A DNA stretch of 33,459 nucleotides from Collinsella bouchesdurhonensis (GCF_900155365.1 NZ_LT699743.1:417921-451379); one strand, 5' to 3'. Shown: positions 1-8,194, counted from the first letter of the stretch. Notes: generated by a model not told the origin, from the sequence alone. A program made the numbers and translations.

Positions 1-95
1 TTGTGAAATGAATGTCCCATAATCGACGCAAATAACCTGTTCCAAAAGAACGAATTGGTACGTGATAACACGGTGTGGGGGCTATTAAACTGACT

Positions 96-130
96 CAAAA
101 GAGAAAGGGCCGCGCTTGGAACGCAGCCCT
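96..130 (-). terminator. Terminator after topA
   Basis: On the minus strand an interrupted hairpin lies about 60 bases beyond the topA stop. Its arms are 106-114 and 122-130: five pairs (AGGGC/GCCCT), one mismatch and three pairs, around a 7-base loop. A T-rich run (TTTCTCTTTT) follows at 106-97. I see no gene in 1-191. The stem is imperfect, so confidence is moderate. Confidence 0.55.
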
Positions 131-191
131 GCACGTTTGGAAGTGTCCATGCCACGCAACCCGCAAATGGCATCCTTGGCATGTTGGGATA

Positions 192-2786
192 TTACTCGGC
201 CGACTTCTTTGTCGTCGACTTCTTTGCAGCCGTTTTCTTGGCCGTCGACTTCTTTGTAGCCGCCTTCTTTGCAGTCGTTTTCTTAGCCGTCGTCTTCTTG
301 GCTGCAGAGGTCTTCGACCCGGCGGCGCCGCGTCCGCGAGATGTTGTTTTCTTTTCCTTGCTGGGGCATTCCATATTCACGCAGATGCGCCATGGACCAC
401 GCGCTGTCTCGACCACCACAATGGGGGCGCCGCACTCCGGGCAGGTCTCACCCGTTGCCTGCAGCTTACCGCGCGCCGGCAACGGATAGCTCACCTGGCA
501 TTCTTCGTAATTTGTGCAGCGAATAAAGCGCTTGCCGCTTCTCTCGGACTTATGGGCGATTAAATCGCCATGGCGTCCCGCCTCGGCACACACCTTGCAC
601 TCGCCCACCTTGAGGTCGGGCTCAAAATTGGTGGGGCATTTGGGGTTCACGCACTGCTCATATGCCTTGCTGCGGAACGGCTGACACTTGATGCGCGGTG
701 CCCCGCACTCGGGGCACACGCCGGCCTCGCCCTCCAGCGGGCTCACCTTGACGCCCGAAGGGACAGGATAAGTCACATCGCAATCCGGCCAGCCCATGCA
801 GCCAATAAAGCTGCCACGCGTCTTGGCGCTCGTCTTCATGACCAGATCCTTGCCGCACTTGGGACACTCGCCTACCTTTGCGTCGGCGGTCACAGCGTCG
901 GAGATGGCCTCCCCCAGGTCATCTTTATGCTCAATCAACGCATCGAGCATGCCTGCGAGCAGAGCGCGCGAATGGTCAACCACGTGCTCCTGCGTGTCCT
1001 TGCCCTCTGCCACGCGCGTCATATCCGCATCCAGCTCGGCAGTCATCTCGGGCGTGGTAATACGCGGAGCAAACTCGTGCAGGGCGTCGATGATAGCCAT
1101 GCCCAGCTGGCTTGGCTCGATGGGGTCGTTTTTAAGATAGCGAACGGTATAGAGACGCTCGATGATGCTTGCGCGCGTAGACTTGGTGCCCAGGCCGCGC
1201 TTCTCCATCTCCTGCACGAGCTTGCCTTGGCTATAGCGCGCGGGCGGCTCGGTCTGCTTCGCCTCAAGCTTGATGTCGTGTACATCGATAACGTCGCCTT
1301 GCACCAGCGCCGGAAGTTGCTCATCACGCTTGAGGCCATACGGATACGCCTCACGAAAACCCGGATCTACCAGCACGTCACCGGTCGCCGTGAACGGCTC
1401 GCCCGCAACGTCGATAGAAAGCTTGGTGTTCTCGATGGTTGCAGGGCCCATAAGCGTAGCCAGGAAACGGCGTGCGATAAGGTTATAGAGCTTCTTCTGG
1501 CCGCCATCGAGGGTCTCGGGGTCGCCCTGACCGGTAGGATGAATGGGCGGATGGTCGGTGGTCTCGGTCTTGCCGCGCGTGGGCTTCATGGGACCGGCGA
1601 GGACCTTTTTGCATACGGGGGCAAGCGCCGGCGAACCCGACGACAGCCCTTTGACGATACCCTCGAGATCGAGTGAGCGCGGGTAAACCGTGTTGTCGAC
1701 ACGGGGATACGAAATAAAACCGCTCATATAGAGGGACTCGGCAATGCGCATGGTACGTGCAGGCGAAATGCCCTCTGCAGCAGCGGCGGCCTGGAGGGAC
1801 GTGGTGTTAAACGGCACGGGGGGCTGCTGCTTGCGCGAGCGCTTGGACACCTCGACGATCGTGCCCGTCGTCGCATGCTCAACATGGGAAAAAGCATCTT
1901 CTGCCGCAGCCTTATCGGTAAAACGCGGCGTCTTATGCGAAATCTTAAACTCAGACTCGGCCGTAGCGCCCATACCGCGGATCTGCCAATAATCCTCGGG
2001 CATAAATGCCCTGCGCTCGCGCTCGCGCTCGACAACCAATGCCAAGGTAGGCGTCTGCACACGGCCGGCAGAACGAACATTGCCAAAACCGCCAAACTTG
2101 GCAAGAGTCAGGTAGCGCGTAAGCACCGCGCCCCAGATCAGGTCGATATACTGTCGGCTCTCGCCGGCATCGGCCAAATTCTCGTCAAGCTCAACAAGGT
2201 TATCGAACGCAGCCGTGACCTCAGCCTTAATGAGTGCAGAGTAGCGCGCACGCGAAGCGGGCACATCGGGGGCCACCTCGCGTACCATGCTAAGGGCATC
2301 GGCACCGATAAGCTCGCCCTCACGGTCAAAATCGGTAGCGATAATCACGGAATCGGACTTCTTGGCAAGATTCTTGAGCACACGGATGATCTCGCGCTCT
2401 GCGGGATTCTTAATAATGGGAGACCATGTAAGGTACGGGAGGCTCTCTACCTTCCAACCCTTGATGTTGATTCCGTTGGGCAAAAAAGGACGACGCTTGC
2501 TCTCGTAAGGCGGGCGCGCCAGGCCATCGGGCACATCGGCAGGCAGAACCTCGCCGTCTTCGGTCAGCGAGTACCAACCTTGTTTCTCGTCGAACAGAAT
2601 CTCATCGGGAAAATCGGGAGCCAAAATATGGCCCGCCAGGCCCATAGAGACCCACTCTTCGCCATCCACCGTAAAACGATAGACCGCGGTGTTGTACACC
2701 TTGTCGTTTTTAGGCTTGCCGGCATCGCTCAGCAGCTGAGCGATCTTCTGTGCGGCGATATTCTTCTCGGCGATTACGAGCTTCAC
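192..2786 (-). CDS. topA: DNA topoisomerase I (type IA), archaeal-like active site
   Basis: This type IA topoisomerase relaxes negative supercoils by cutting one strand through a 5'-phosphotyrosine link. Residue numbers count from the upstream ATG at 2792. A TOPRIM domain is at the N-terminus, with Glu9 in VIAEK and the metal-binding DxD at Asp154/Asp156 (ATDFDREGE). SAGRVQTPTL is at 241-250. The likely catalytic Tyr362 lies in FISYPRVDN. Four four-Cys zinc ribbons follow at about 643-671, 693-719, 732-765 and 784-809. A Lys/Ala/Thr tail at about 812-866 probably binds DNA. Start: AGGAG (2798-2794) is 1 base from the ATG at 2792 but 7 bases from a GTG at 2786, so I chose the GTG (864 aa). A minus-strand TATACT at 2830-2825 is a candidate -10 box. 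The active-site context ISYPRxDN is more like archaeal topoisomerase I than the usual bacterial ITYMRTDS. Confidence 0.95.
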   Translation of the reverse strand: MKLVIAEKNIAAQKIAQLLSDAGKPKNDKVYNTAVYRFTVDGEEWVSMGLAGHILAPDFPDEILFDEKQGWYSLTEDGEVLPADVPDGLARPPYESKRRPFLPNGINIKGWKVESLPYLTWSPIIKNPAEREIIRVLKNLAKKSDSVIIATDFDREGELIGADALSMVREVAPDVPASRARYSALIKAEVTAAFDNLVELDENLADAGESRQYIDLIWGAVLTRYLTLAKFGGFGNVRSAGRVQTPTLALVVERERERRAFMPEDYWQIRGMGATAESEFKISHKTPRFTDKAAAEDAFSHVEHATTGTIVEVSKRSRKQQPPVPFNTTSLQAAAAAEGISPARTMRIAESLYMSGFISYPRVDNTVYPRSLDLEGIVKGLSSGSPALAPVCKKVLAGPMKPTRGKTETTDHPPIHPTGQGDPETLDGGQKKLYNLIARRFLATLMGPATIENTKLSIDVAGEPFTATGDVLVDPGFREAYPYGLKRDEQLPALVQGDVIDVHDIKLEAKQTEPPARYSQGKLVQEMEKRGLGTKSTRASIIERLYTVRYLKNDPIEPSQLGMAIIDALHEFAPRITTPEMTAELDADMTRVAEGKDTQEHVVDHSRALLAGMLDALIEHKDDLGEAISDAVTADAKVGECPKCGKDLVMKTSAKTRGSFIGCMGWPDCDVTYPVPSGVKVSPLEGEAGVCPECGAPRIKCQPFRSKAYEQCVNPKCPTNFEPDLKVGECKVCAEAGRHGDLIAHKSERSGKRFIRCTNYEECQVSYPLPARGKLQATGETCPECGAPIVVVETARGPWRICVNMECPSKEKKTTSRGRGAAGSKTSAAKKTTAKKTTAKKAATKKSTAKKTAAKKSTTKKSAE

Positions 2787-2856
2787 AAGCATGCTCCTGA
2801 AATCGGTAGGCTTTCAAGCGGTACAGTATACAGGTTTAAAGAATATTTGCGCAGGT

Positions 2857-2940
2857 ACCCGTGCTCATGACACACAAAAGCACGGGTTCCCTTCAAATGG
2901 ACGCCACAAATGGCATCGCACATCAGGAAACCCGTGCCGG
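2857..2940 (-). terminator. Terminator of the tat genes, with a competing hairpin
   Basis: Three copies of an ACCCGTGC-type arm lie between tatC and topA. In minus-strand order, arm 1 (2938-2927) can pair with arm 2 (2891-2880) over about 12 bases, enclosing a smaller GATGCCA/TGGCGTC hairpin. TTTTGTGTGT follows, giving a good terminator. Arm 2 can instead pair with arm 3 (2865-2857, AGCACGGGT) over 9 bases, which would break the terminator. The likely topA -10 box lies further downstream, so the simplest role is ending tatAC transcription. A switch is possible but unproven. Confidence 0.6.
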
Positions 2941-2976
2941 TATTCGTAGGGCTATTAAGCGGTTGGAGTGCGAGCG

Positions 2977-3762
2977 CTACTCGTCGTCCTCATCGGAGAA
3001 GAAGTCCAGGCGACCCTCCGTAAGGCCCTTCTTGCCGTCGCGCGCAATGATGACCGTGCGCGTCACCGCAAGCGAAATCTCATAGAGCGAGAGCATGGCA
3101 GCATACATGAATATCAAGGTGACAGGGCTTGCATCGGGCGTGATCGAGGCCGAAACCACCAGCATTGCAACGTAAATATAGCGCCATGCCGAACGGAACT
3201 TGGAATACGGCACGATGTGGAAGACAGCCAGGTAGAAAACGATCAGCGGCAACTCGAATGCCACGCCAAAACCAATCATCAGCAAAATCTCGATGTTGAT
3301 ATAGTCCTCAAGATTCGCAAAGACCGAGGCAATGGCGTCGGCCTCTCCCAGCAGCCATTCAAAGCCTGCCGGGACAATGATGAAGTAGCAAAAGACCGCG
3401 CCGATGAAGAACAACGCCGTAGCGGCAAGAACAGTGGGAACAACCCAACGACGCTCATTGGGCTTGAGCGCCGGCAGGAAAAAGCCCAAAATCTGCCAGA
3501 TGATCATCGGCGTACACATGACCACAGCGATCTTGATGGCGATAGAGAATCTCAGGGCAAAGCCGCCGAGCGAGGTAGTGATGTAGAACTTGCCATCCGG
3601 GACGTACGGGACAATGGGCTCCTTCAGGATGTCCACCAGCACGGGCGTGGCAAAGTACATGACGACGGTAGCAACCACAATGGTGACGATCACAATGGTA
3701 AGACGGCGACGAAGCTCTCCCAGGTGATCGAGAAGCGGCATGCGCGCAGGTCCGATGGGCAT
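2977..3762 (-). CDS. tatC: Twin-arginine translocase subunit TatC
   Basis: TatC is the membrane receptor of the Tat system and, with TatA, exports folded proteins that carry a twin-arginine signal. The 261-residue protein starts with the typical MPLLDHLGELRRRL segment and then shows about six hydrophobic membrane segments. Family landmarks are the loop P-x-LKPNERR after helix 3 and FGVAFELPLIVFYL in the second half. The C-terminal tail is short and acidic (SDEDDE). The ATG overlaps the tatA stop by one base (TAATG), so translation is probably coupled. A likely Tat substrate in this window is the peptide-binding lipoprotein at 14876-16585, which has SRRGFV near its N-terminus. Confidence 0.95.
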   Translation of the reverse strand: MPIGPARMPLLDHLGELRRRLTIVIVTIVVATVVMYFATPVLVDILKEPIVPYVPDGKFYITTSLGGFALRFSIAIKIAVVMCTPMIIWQILGFFLPALKPNERRWVVPTVLAATALFFIGAVFCYFIIVPAGFEWLLGEADAIASVFANLEDYINIEILLMIGFGVAFELPLIVFYLAVFHIVPYSKFRSAWRYIYVAMLVVSASITPDASPVTLIFMYAAMLSLYEISLAVTRTVIIARDGKKGLTEGRLDFFSDEDDE

Positions 3763-4370
3763 TATCGGTCGCCTCCTTCCACAGCATCGCCGGGCTGGGC
3801 AGAAGCCTCAGCATCCTGGGCGTCGGTTTGCTCCGCCTCCGCCTTGCGCTTGCGCGGGCGGCGAGCGTAAAGGTCGGCCGTGGCACGGTCCTCGGATTCG
3901 GCCTCGATGTCCGCGGTGGCGGTATCGGTCGCGGCATCGGTAGCATTGGCGGCATCGCCTGCAGGTGCAGGTTCGGAGGCAGTAGCGGCAACATCAGCAA
4001 CCGCGGTGTCCTTCTCGGCGGCATCGCCTTCCTGCGCTGCCTGCTCGGCGGCAGCCTTCTCGGCGGCCAGGCGAGCACGGCGCTCGGCAAACGTCTCCTT
4101 GCGAGCGGGGGCCTCGGCCTCCTCGGCAGAAGCATCGGTGTCGTCATCATCGTCGTCAACGCGACGCGGGCGTGTGGGCTCGTTGACCGCAGCGGTCATG
4201 GGGTCGACCACCTCGGACTGCACCACGCTGGTGAGCTTTTCTTGCGTTTCACGGAACTGACGAAGCGCACGTCCAATGGTGCGACCCATCTGGGGCAGTT
4301 TATCCGGCCCAAAGAGAAGAAAGCCGAAGACCAAAATGATCGCCAGCTCAGTCGATCCAATACCGAACAA
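3762..4370 (-). CDS. tatA: Sec-independent translocase TatA/TatB-type subunit
   Basis: The protein has one N-terminal membrane helix (STELAIILVFGFLLFGPDKLP), containing the FGP hinge, then an amphipathic helix (RTIGRALRQFRE). This is the pore-forming TatA/B pattern. I place the start at a TTG at 4370, giving MFGIGSTEL; GGAGG at 4380-4376 is 5 bases upstream. TTG codons at 4385 and 4382 are in frame but lack a well-placed ribosome site. At about 202 residues it is much longer than a usual TatA. The rest is an Ala/Glu/Asp-rich, low-complexity tail ending in a basic patch (RRPRKRK). That length resembles TatB, but no second TatA/B gene is in this window, so this subunit may do both jobs. Confidence 0.88.
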   Translation of the reverse strand: MFGIGSTELAIILVFGFLLFGPDKLPQMGRTIGRALRQFRETQEKLTSVVQSEVVDPMTAAVNEPTRPRRVDDDDDDTDASAEEAEAPARKETFAERRARLAAEKAAAEQAAQEGDAAEKDTAVADVAATASEPAPAGDAANATDAATDTATADIEAESEDRATADLYARRPRKRKAEAEQTDAQDAEASAQPGDAVEGGDR

Positions 4371-4462
4371 GGAAACCTCCAACAAGCATGCGCTACGGCA
4401 CCTGCGACCGTGCCCTCAGCGCAGCATCATGCGAACAAGCGAGCAAAAGTATACCCCGAAGT

Positions 4463-4483
4463 AGGGCGGCTCGAGGCCGCCCT
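4463..4483 (-). terminator. Candidate terminator after the STAS gene
   Basis: A perfect 8-base-pair hairpin (AGGGCGGC/GCCGCCCT, 5-base loop) lies between the STAS gene and tatA. No T tract follows directly on the minus strand; a TTTT run comes only about 15 bases later. It is therefore a weak terminator candidate or a structure in the tatA leader. Confidence 0.4.
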
Positions 4484-4529
4484 AAACAAGACTGTGGATT
4501 GTTTACGCAGCGCTCATAGGTTCCGCTGT

Positions 4530-4844
4530 CTAAGCGGCGCTCATGCCAATCTCTTTGTCGACGCCCAGAAGCTGCGCCACGCGCATCACGCCCATCTGAG
4601 CGCCCGTGATGGCAAAGCTCTTCTGGTGGTCACGCGCATGATGTGCGGCGCCCACAAGTACGCCGATGCCCGTGGAGTCGATATAGGACACCTGCGAAAA
4701 ATCGAGCTCGACCTCCGCCGGAGGCTGCTCGAGCGCAAGATCGATCGCGGTGCGCAGTGCATCCGCATTGGAAATATCGACCTCGCCCGCAACGTGGACG
4801 GTATAGCGTTCAGGCGTGGGGCTGGTGGTGATGCCGAGTTCCAT
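4530..4844 (-). CDS. STAS-domain anti-sigma-factor antagonist
   Basis: This 104-residue protein is a single STAS domain of the SpoIIAA/RsbV type. In that family an unphosphorylated antagonist binds an anti-sigma kinase and frees the sigma factor, and phosphorylation of one serine reverses this. The motif D-S-T-G-I-G-V-L at 56-63 places the expected phospho-Ser at Ser57. FSQVSYID before it and the C-terminal helix fit the fold. AAAGGAGA precedes the ATG at good spacing. No kinase or sigma factor gene is nearby, so its partner must be elsewhere or it serves another STAS role. The fold is secure; the pathway is not. Confidence 0.85.
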   Translation of the reverse strand: MELGITTSPTPERYTVHVAGEVDISNADALRTAIDLALEQPPAEVELDFSQVSYIDSTGIGVLVGAAHHARDHQKSFAITGAQMGVMRVAQLLGVDKEIGMSAA

Positions 4845-4865
4845 GTCGTCTCCTTTGCCTTTGAT

Positions 4866-4905
4866 GAAAACAGCCGTGCATCAACCAGACATGGTGACGC
4901 ACGGC
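4866..4905 (-). terminator. Terminator between amidohydrolase and STAS gene
   Basis: The arms at 4873-4883 and 4895-4905 (GCCGTGCATCA/TGACGCACGGC) form 11 pairs including one wobble, around an 11-base loop. TGTTTTC follows on the minus strand. It probably ends the amidohydrolase transcript. It sits about 20 bases before the STAS ribosome site, so it could also act in the STAS leader. A TTGACA lies upstream at about 4953 but no good -10 box is spaced from it. Confidence 0.6.
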
Positions 4906-4976
4906 GAGATGAAACTACCTTGCGAACAGCGAAGGCCCTCGCTTTGTCAATTGTAACGTGCGAAAGGACAGCTTCC

Positions 4977-6365
4977 CTAGTCGCGTAACCTGATTCGCAA
5001 TTCCTCTGCACGGCGCAAGATGGCATCCACGTCGTCCCGCTCGGCCTCACATGGAAGCGAAAAACCCTCGGCGCGATCGTAAACCACACGACCGTCGATC
5101 ATCGTCATCATGACGTCGTTGCGGCTGGCAGAATGCACTACCGCAGCATGCGGCGAGTTGGTGGGAACCTGCATGGAGTTCGAGAGGTCCACCGCCACGA
5201 TATCGGCGCGCTTGCCAATCTCCAGCGAGCCAATCTCCTTGTCCATGCCAATAAGGCGCGCCGCATCGATGGTGGACATGCGAAGCATATCGTGCGCAGA
5301 CAGGAATCCCTTGTCACCTGAGGTCGCACGCTGCAGCAGCAGGCCAAAGCGCATTTCCTCCAAAGGATCGGTGGAATCTGCTGCGGCGGGAGAGTTGGTG
5401 CCCAGCGCCACGGGAATGTGCGCATCGCGGAATGCCAGCAGCGGGGTCACGCCGTTGCCGAGCTTGGCGTTGGAACGCGGGCAGGCAACAACGCCCACGT
5501 TTTGCTCGGCCAAGCGCTCGATGTCACCCGGTTCGATGCAGATTGCATGAATCGCCACGACCTCGGGTGCGTAGAGGATGCCCCAGTTGAGCGCATAGCG
5601 GATGGGGGAAACGCCCGTGGGCAGGAAGGTATCGGATTGCAGTCCCTCGTACGCATGGGACTCCTCGCTATCGGCGGCAAGAGCAAACGGCGAGGAACCG
5701 TAGCGGATAAAGTCTGCCTCCTCACGAGAACCCGCCACATGGACGGCAACAGGGGTCTGCTCGTCGGCATATTCGCCAATGGCACGCAATACCTCGGGGT
5801 GCACGGCATAGATCGAACCCGGTCCGATGCCCACGCGCACGAGCATATCGCGATCGGCGGCAAAGGCGCGCCAGTCCTGAATGTCGCGATCGGCAGCGGC
5901 CATATCGGCCTCGACGTCGCATTTCTTTGGAGTGATGACCTCGCGATAGATCACGCCGTGCTGGCCGGTAGCGGCGATGGCGCGCAGGGGCGCTCCCGTC
6001 TGCGTTACATCGGCAATAGCGGTGATGCCCGCAGACAGAGCCTGCACGGCTCCCAACAGCGCTGCGTCCTCCCAATCCTGCGGAGTGAGCAGGCGGCTCT
6101 TCTCCACGATGCGAGCCTTCCAGGGCGCATACGGCACATCCTCAAAAATGCCGCCCATGGTGGAGTACTCCAAATGGCTGTGTGCGTCCACAAAACCGGG
6201 AATGAGCGCTGCGGTGCCAAAGTTGCGCACCTCGTCATCCGGATACCAATAGCGCAGCTCATCAAGGGTACTTACAGCAGCAATGCGACCGTTTTGCACC
6301 ACAACGGCGCCGTTTTCGATGGCACGCCCCACAACGGGCAAGACATATCGAGCGGTTAAGATCAT
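4977..6365 (-). CDS. Amidohydrolase-family metal enzyme (TRZ/ATZ deaminase-like)
   Basis: This 462-residue protein belongs to the amidohydrolase superfamily, near the TRZ/ATZ and S-adenosylhomocysteine/aminofutalosine deaminase groups, which hydrolyse C-N bonds on ring compounds. Metal ligands visible are His62 and His64 (DAHSHLEY), His209 (VAVHVAGS) and His273 (VVAIHAIC). ACPRSNAKLGNG at about 294-305 is typical of the subfamily. The usual metal-binding or catalytic Asp in the GTD(G/S) motif is Asn324 here (LGTNSPAA); the codon is AAC, so this is not an ambiguous reading. That change may alter metal use or activity. Substrate unknown. AGGGGGA precedes the ATG. It lies 78 bases after an aminotransferase on the same strand and may be co-transcribed with it. 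Confidence 0.85.
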   Translation of the reverse strand: MILTARYVLPVVGRAIENGAVVVQNGRIAAVSTLDELRYWYPDDEVRNFGTAALIPGFVDAHSHLEYSTMGGIFEDVPYAPWKARIVEKSRLLTPQDWEDAALLGAVQALSAGITAIADVTQTGAPLRAIAATGQHGVIYREVITPKKCDVEADMAAADRDIQDWRAFAADRDMLVRVGIGPGSIYAVHPEVLRAIGEYADEQTPVAVHVAGSREEADFIRYGSSPFALAADSEESHAYEGLQSDTFLPTGVSPIRYALNWGILYAPEVVAIHAICIEPGDIERLAEQNVGVVACPRSNAKLGNGVTPLLAFRDAHIPVALGTNSPAAADSTDPLEEMRFGLLLQRATSGDKGFLSAHDMLRMSTIDAARLIGMDKEIGSLEIGKRADIVAVDLSNSMQVPTNSPHAAVVHSASRNDVMMTMIDGRVVYDRAEGFSLPCEAERDDVDAILRRAEELRIRLRD

Positions 6366-6443
6366 GACAATCCCCCTGAATACATGGGTGCGCCCCGCAT
6401 GCAGTCGCAGGCTCGGGCGCTCGAACGGTATGTGCTATTCGAG

Positions 6444-7748
6444 CTACTCGAGCGCCTCGGCGGCGAGCTCGGCGGACACGAGTTTGACGGCAAGTACGAG
6501 AACGTCAAGGGCGGCAGAGAGCTCCTCCACCGTGGGATAGCTTGGGGCGATACGGATATTGGTGTCGTGCGGATCCTCCCCATACGGCCAAGTGGCGCCC
6601 ACCGTGGTAAGCTTGACGCCCATCTCGGCGCAGAGCGCCCCCACACGCTTGGCAGAGCCCTCGGGACCGTCGAAAGAAACAAAGTAGCCGCCGCGTGGAT
6701 GCGTCCAGGTAGCGCAACCGGTGCCGCCCAGCCCCTCGGCAAGCTTTTCCTCCACGCACTCAAAGCGCGGACGCAAGAACTCGGCATGCTTCTTCATGTG
6801 CTGGCGCACCGCATCGAGCGTGGGCAAAAAACGTACGTGGCGCAGCTGGTTGAGCTTATCTGCGCTGATAAGGCCTGCCTTGAGGTGATGCGCAAACTCG
6901 GCAAGCACCGCAGGCGAAGCTCCCACAAATCCGATGCCCGCACCCGGGAAGGTGATCTTGGAAGTCGAGGCAAATGCGACCACGCGGTCCTCGGTTCCCG
7001 CCTCGCGGGCAATGTCAAAAATGTTTGCGAGCTCGTCGCTCTCATCATAGAGGTCATGGACACAGTAGGCGTTATCCCACAGGATACGGAAGTCGGGGGC
7101 AGCGCAAGTCATAGTAGCCAGTCGACACACCGTATCCTCGCTAAAGGTGATGCCCGTGGGGTTGGAGTACTTGGGAACGCACCAGATGCCCTTGATGGAA
7201 TCATCCGACGCGACCAGGCGCTCGATCTCATCCATATCCGGACCATCCTCGGTCATGGCAACCGGGATGTTGACGATGCCCAGATCCTCCGTGATACCGA
7301 AGTGACGATCGTAGCCGGGCACGGGGCACAAAAACTTGACCGGCTTGTCCTCGTGGGCGGCGGCATAGGCCGACCAGGGTTCAGACCCGCATGTTCCGCA
7401 ACGCCAGAAGGTGCCCACGATATCGTGCTCGATCAGCAGGCTCGAAGAACCCAGCACGAGCGTCTGCTCGGCAGGGCAACCCAAAAATTCGCCAGCAAGC
7501 TTACGCGCAGAAGGAATGCCCTCGAAACAACCGTAGTTGCTGCAGTCCACGCTACCATCATGCAGATCGGAATCGGCGCCCAAGATATCGAGCATGGGGC
7601 GCGAGATGTTCACTTGCGACGGAGAGGGCTTGCCGCGGGCCATGTCGAGCGCCAGGCCACGAACCTTGACAGCGGCAACCTCGTCTTTGAGCGAGGCAAT
7701 CGTCTGTGCAAGCTCACCTGAATCCATCTGCTGATATATCGTCTGCAT
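6444..7748 (-). CDS. PLP-dependent class I aminotransferase (aspartate aminotransferase Ic / MocR-like group)
   Basis: This 434-residue fold-type I aminotransferase shows the expected cofactor residues. Lys264 in STSKITFPGAG should form the Schiff base. Asn196 (YSNPTG) and Asp225/Tyr228 (LWDNAYCVHD) contact the cofactor, and an Arg in DTNIRIAPS near the C-terminus should bind the substrate carboxylate. The overall pattern matches the Aminotran_MocR-type family, which includes a class of bacterial aspartate aminotransferases; it has no DNA-binding domain. The substrate is probably an amino acid such as aspartate, but that is inferred. AAAGG precedes the ATG. It is upstream of the amidohydrolase on the same strand. 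Confidence 0.85.
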   Translation of the reverse strand: MQTIYQQMDSGELAQTIASLKDEVAAVKVRGLALDMARGKPSPSQVNISRPMLDILGADSDLHDGSVDCSNYGCFEGIPSARKLAGEFLGCPAEQTLVLGSSSLLIEHDIVGTFWRCGTCGSEPWSAYAAAHEDKPVKFLCPVPGYDRHFGITEDLGIVNIPVAMTEDGPDMDEIERLVASDDSIKGIWCVPKYSNPTGITFSEDTVCRLATMTCAAPDFRILWDNAYCVHDLYDESDELANIFDIAREAGTEDRVVAFASTSKITFPGAGIGFVGASPAVLAEFAHHLKAGLISADKLNQLRHVRFLPTLDAVRQHMKKHAEFLRPRFECVEEKLAEGLGGTGCATWTHPRGGYFVSFDGPEGSAKRVGALCAEMGVKLTTVGATWPYGEDPHDTNIRIAPSYPTVEELSAALDVLVLAVKLVSAELAAEALE

Positions 7749-7848
7749 AATCGGCCTTTCACTCGCCGGCGTTGATACACTCCGCTAAAGTATAGCTTTA
7801 CCGACGCCTCGCTTTATGCGTGGGCGCAAAAGAGCGCGAGGAGGAAAC

Positions 7849-8103
7849 ATGCGCATTGGCTCCTTTCAAGCAGATGAGTACGGAGAACTTCAGCGTCTAG
7901 TCGACAGCCTGTATTCCAACAAGCATGAAATCGACCGGCTGGACCTTGTAGTGCAAGCCGAGATCCTCGACCTACCCGCCGACCTCATGGAGATCGTGAC
8001 CCTGTTGCCGCCTGGCATATACGAGCGCTCGCGCCTCTGCGACCAGCTCAACTCCTCCCTCGCCGCCCACGGCTGGGGCTCCCTCTACGGCACCGTAGAA
8101 TAA
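7849..8103 (+). CDS. Small conserved-looking protein of unknown function
   Basis: I do not recognise this 84-residue protein. A strong AGGAGG (7839-7844) lies 4 bases before the ATG, which decides the start. An upstream in-frame ATG at 7816 would add an Arg-rich segment and has no clear ribosome site. The sequence looks helical and acidic at the start (GSFQADEYGELQRLVDSLY), with no membrane segment or cysteine cluster. The middle (LVVQAEILDLPADLMEIVTLLPPGIYERSRLCDQLN as a whole) suggests a compact fold. It stands alone, divergent from the aminotransferase and convergent with nhaA. The gap before it holds TAAAG-TATAG-CTTTA, a possible operator. Confidence 0.7.
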   Translation: MRIGSFQADEYGELQRLVDSLYSNKHEIDRLDLVVQAEILDLPADLMEIVTLLPPGIYERSRLCDQLNSSLAAHGWGSLYGTVE

Positions 8104-8122
8104 TCCCCCCCTCTCCCCTAGA

Positions 8123-8156
8123 TGTGACAAAAAGTCGACAGGTTTAATTTGTCACA
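8123..8156 (+). repeat. 34-base palindromic repeat, copy 1
   Basis: TGTGACA, 20 bases, then TGTCACA, with internal CGACAGGTTTA. In this copy the stem extends to 9 pairs (TGTGACAAA/TTTGTCACA). The same layout recurs at 24928-24961 and, inverted, at 10833-10866. It lies between the 3' ends of the small gene and nhaA. Confidence 0.85.
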
Positions 8157-8194
8157 TTTTGCTGTTTGGGGGCGGAATCACACCGTTCACCGCC

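Noticed and set aside
192-360. Near-repetitive DNA that looks like a tandem repeat or CRISPR
   Set aside because: It encodes the Lys/Ala/Thr tail of topoisomerase I; the repeats follow codon triplets and have no spacers.
4940-4960. TTGACA as a promoter for the STAS gene
   Set aside because: No -10 hexamer lies at 16-18 bases from it on the minus strand.
3828-4988. Plus-strand open frame of 386 codons opposite tatA and the STAS gene
   Set aside because: It covers two well-supported minus-strand genes and is Gly/Arg-rich antisense of the Ala/Glu-rich TatA tail.
8123-8156. 34-base repeat as a CRP-type binding site
   Set aside because: CRP sites are TGTGA-N6-TCACA. Here 20 bases separate 7-base arms and the loop itself is conserved.
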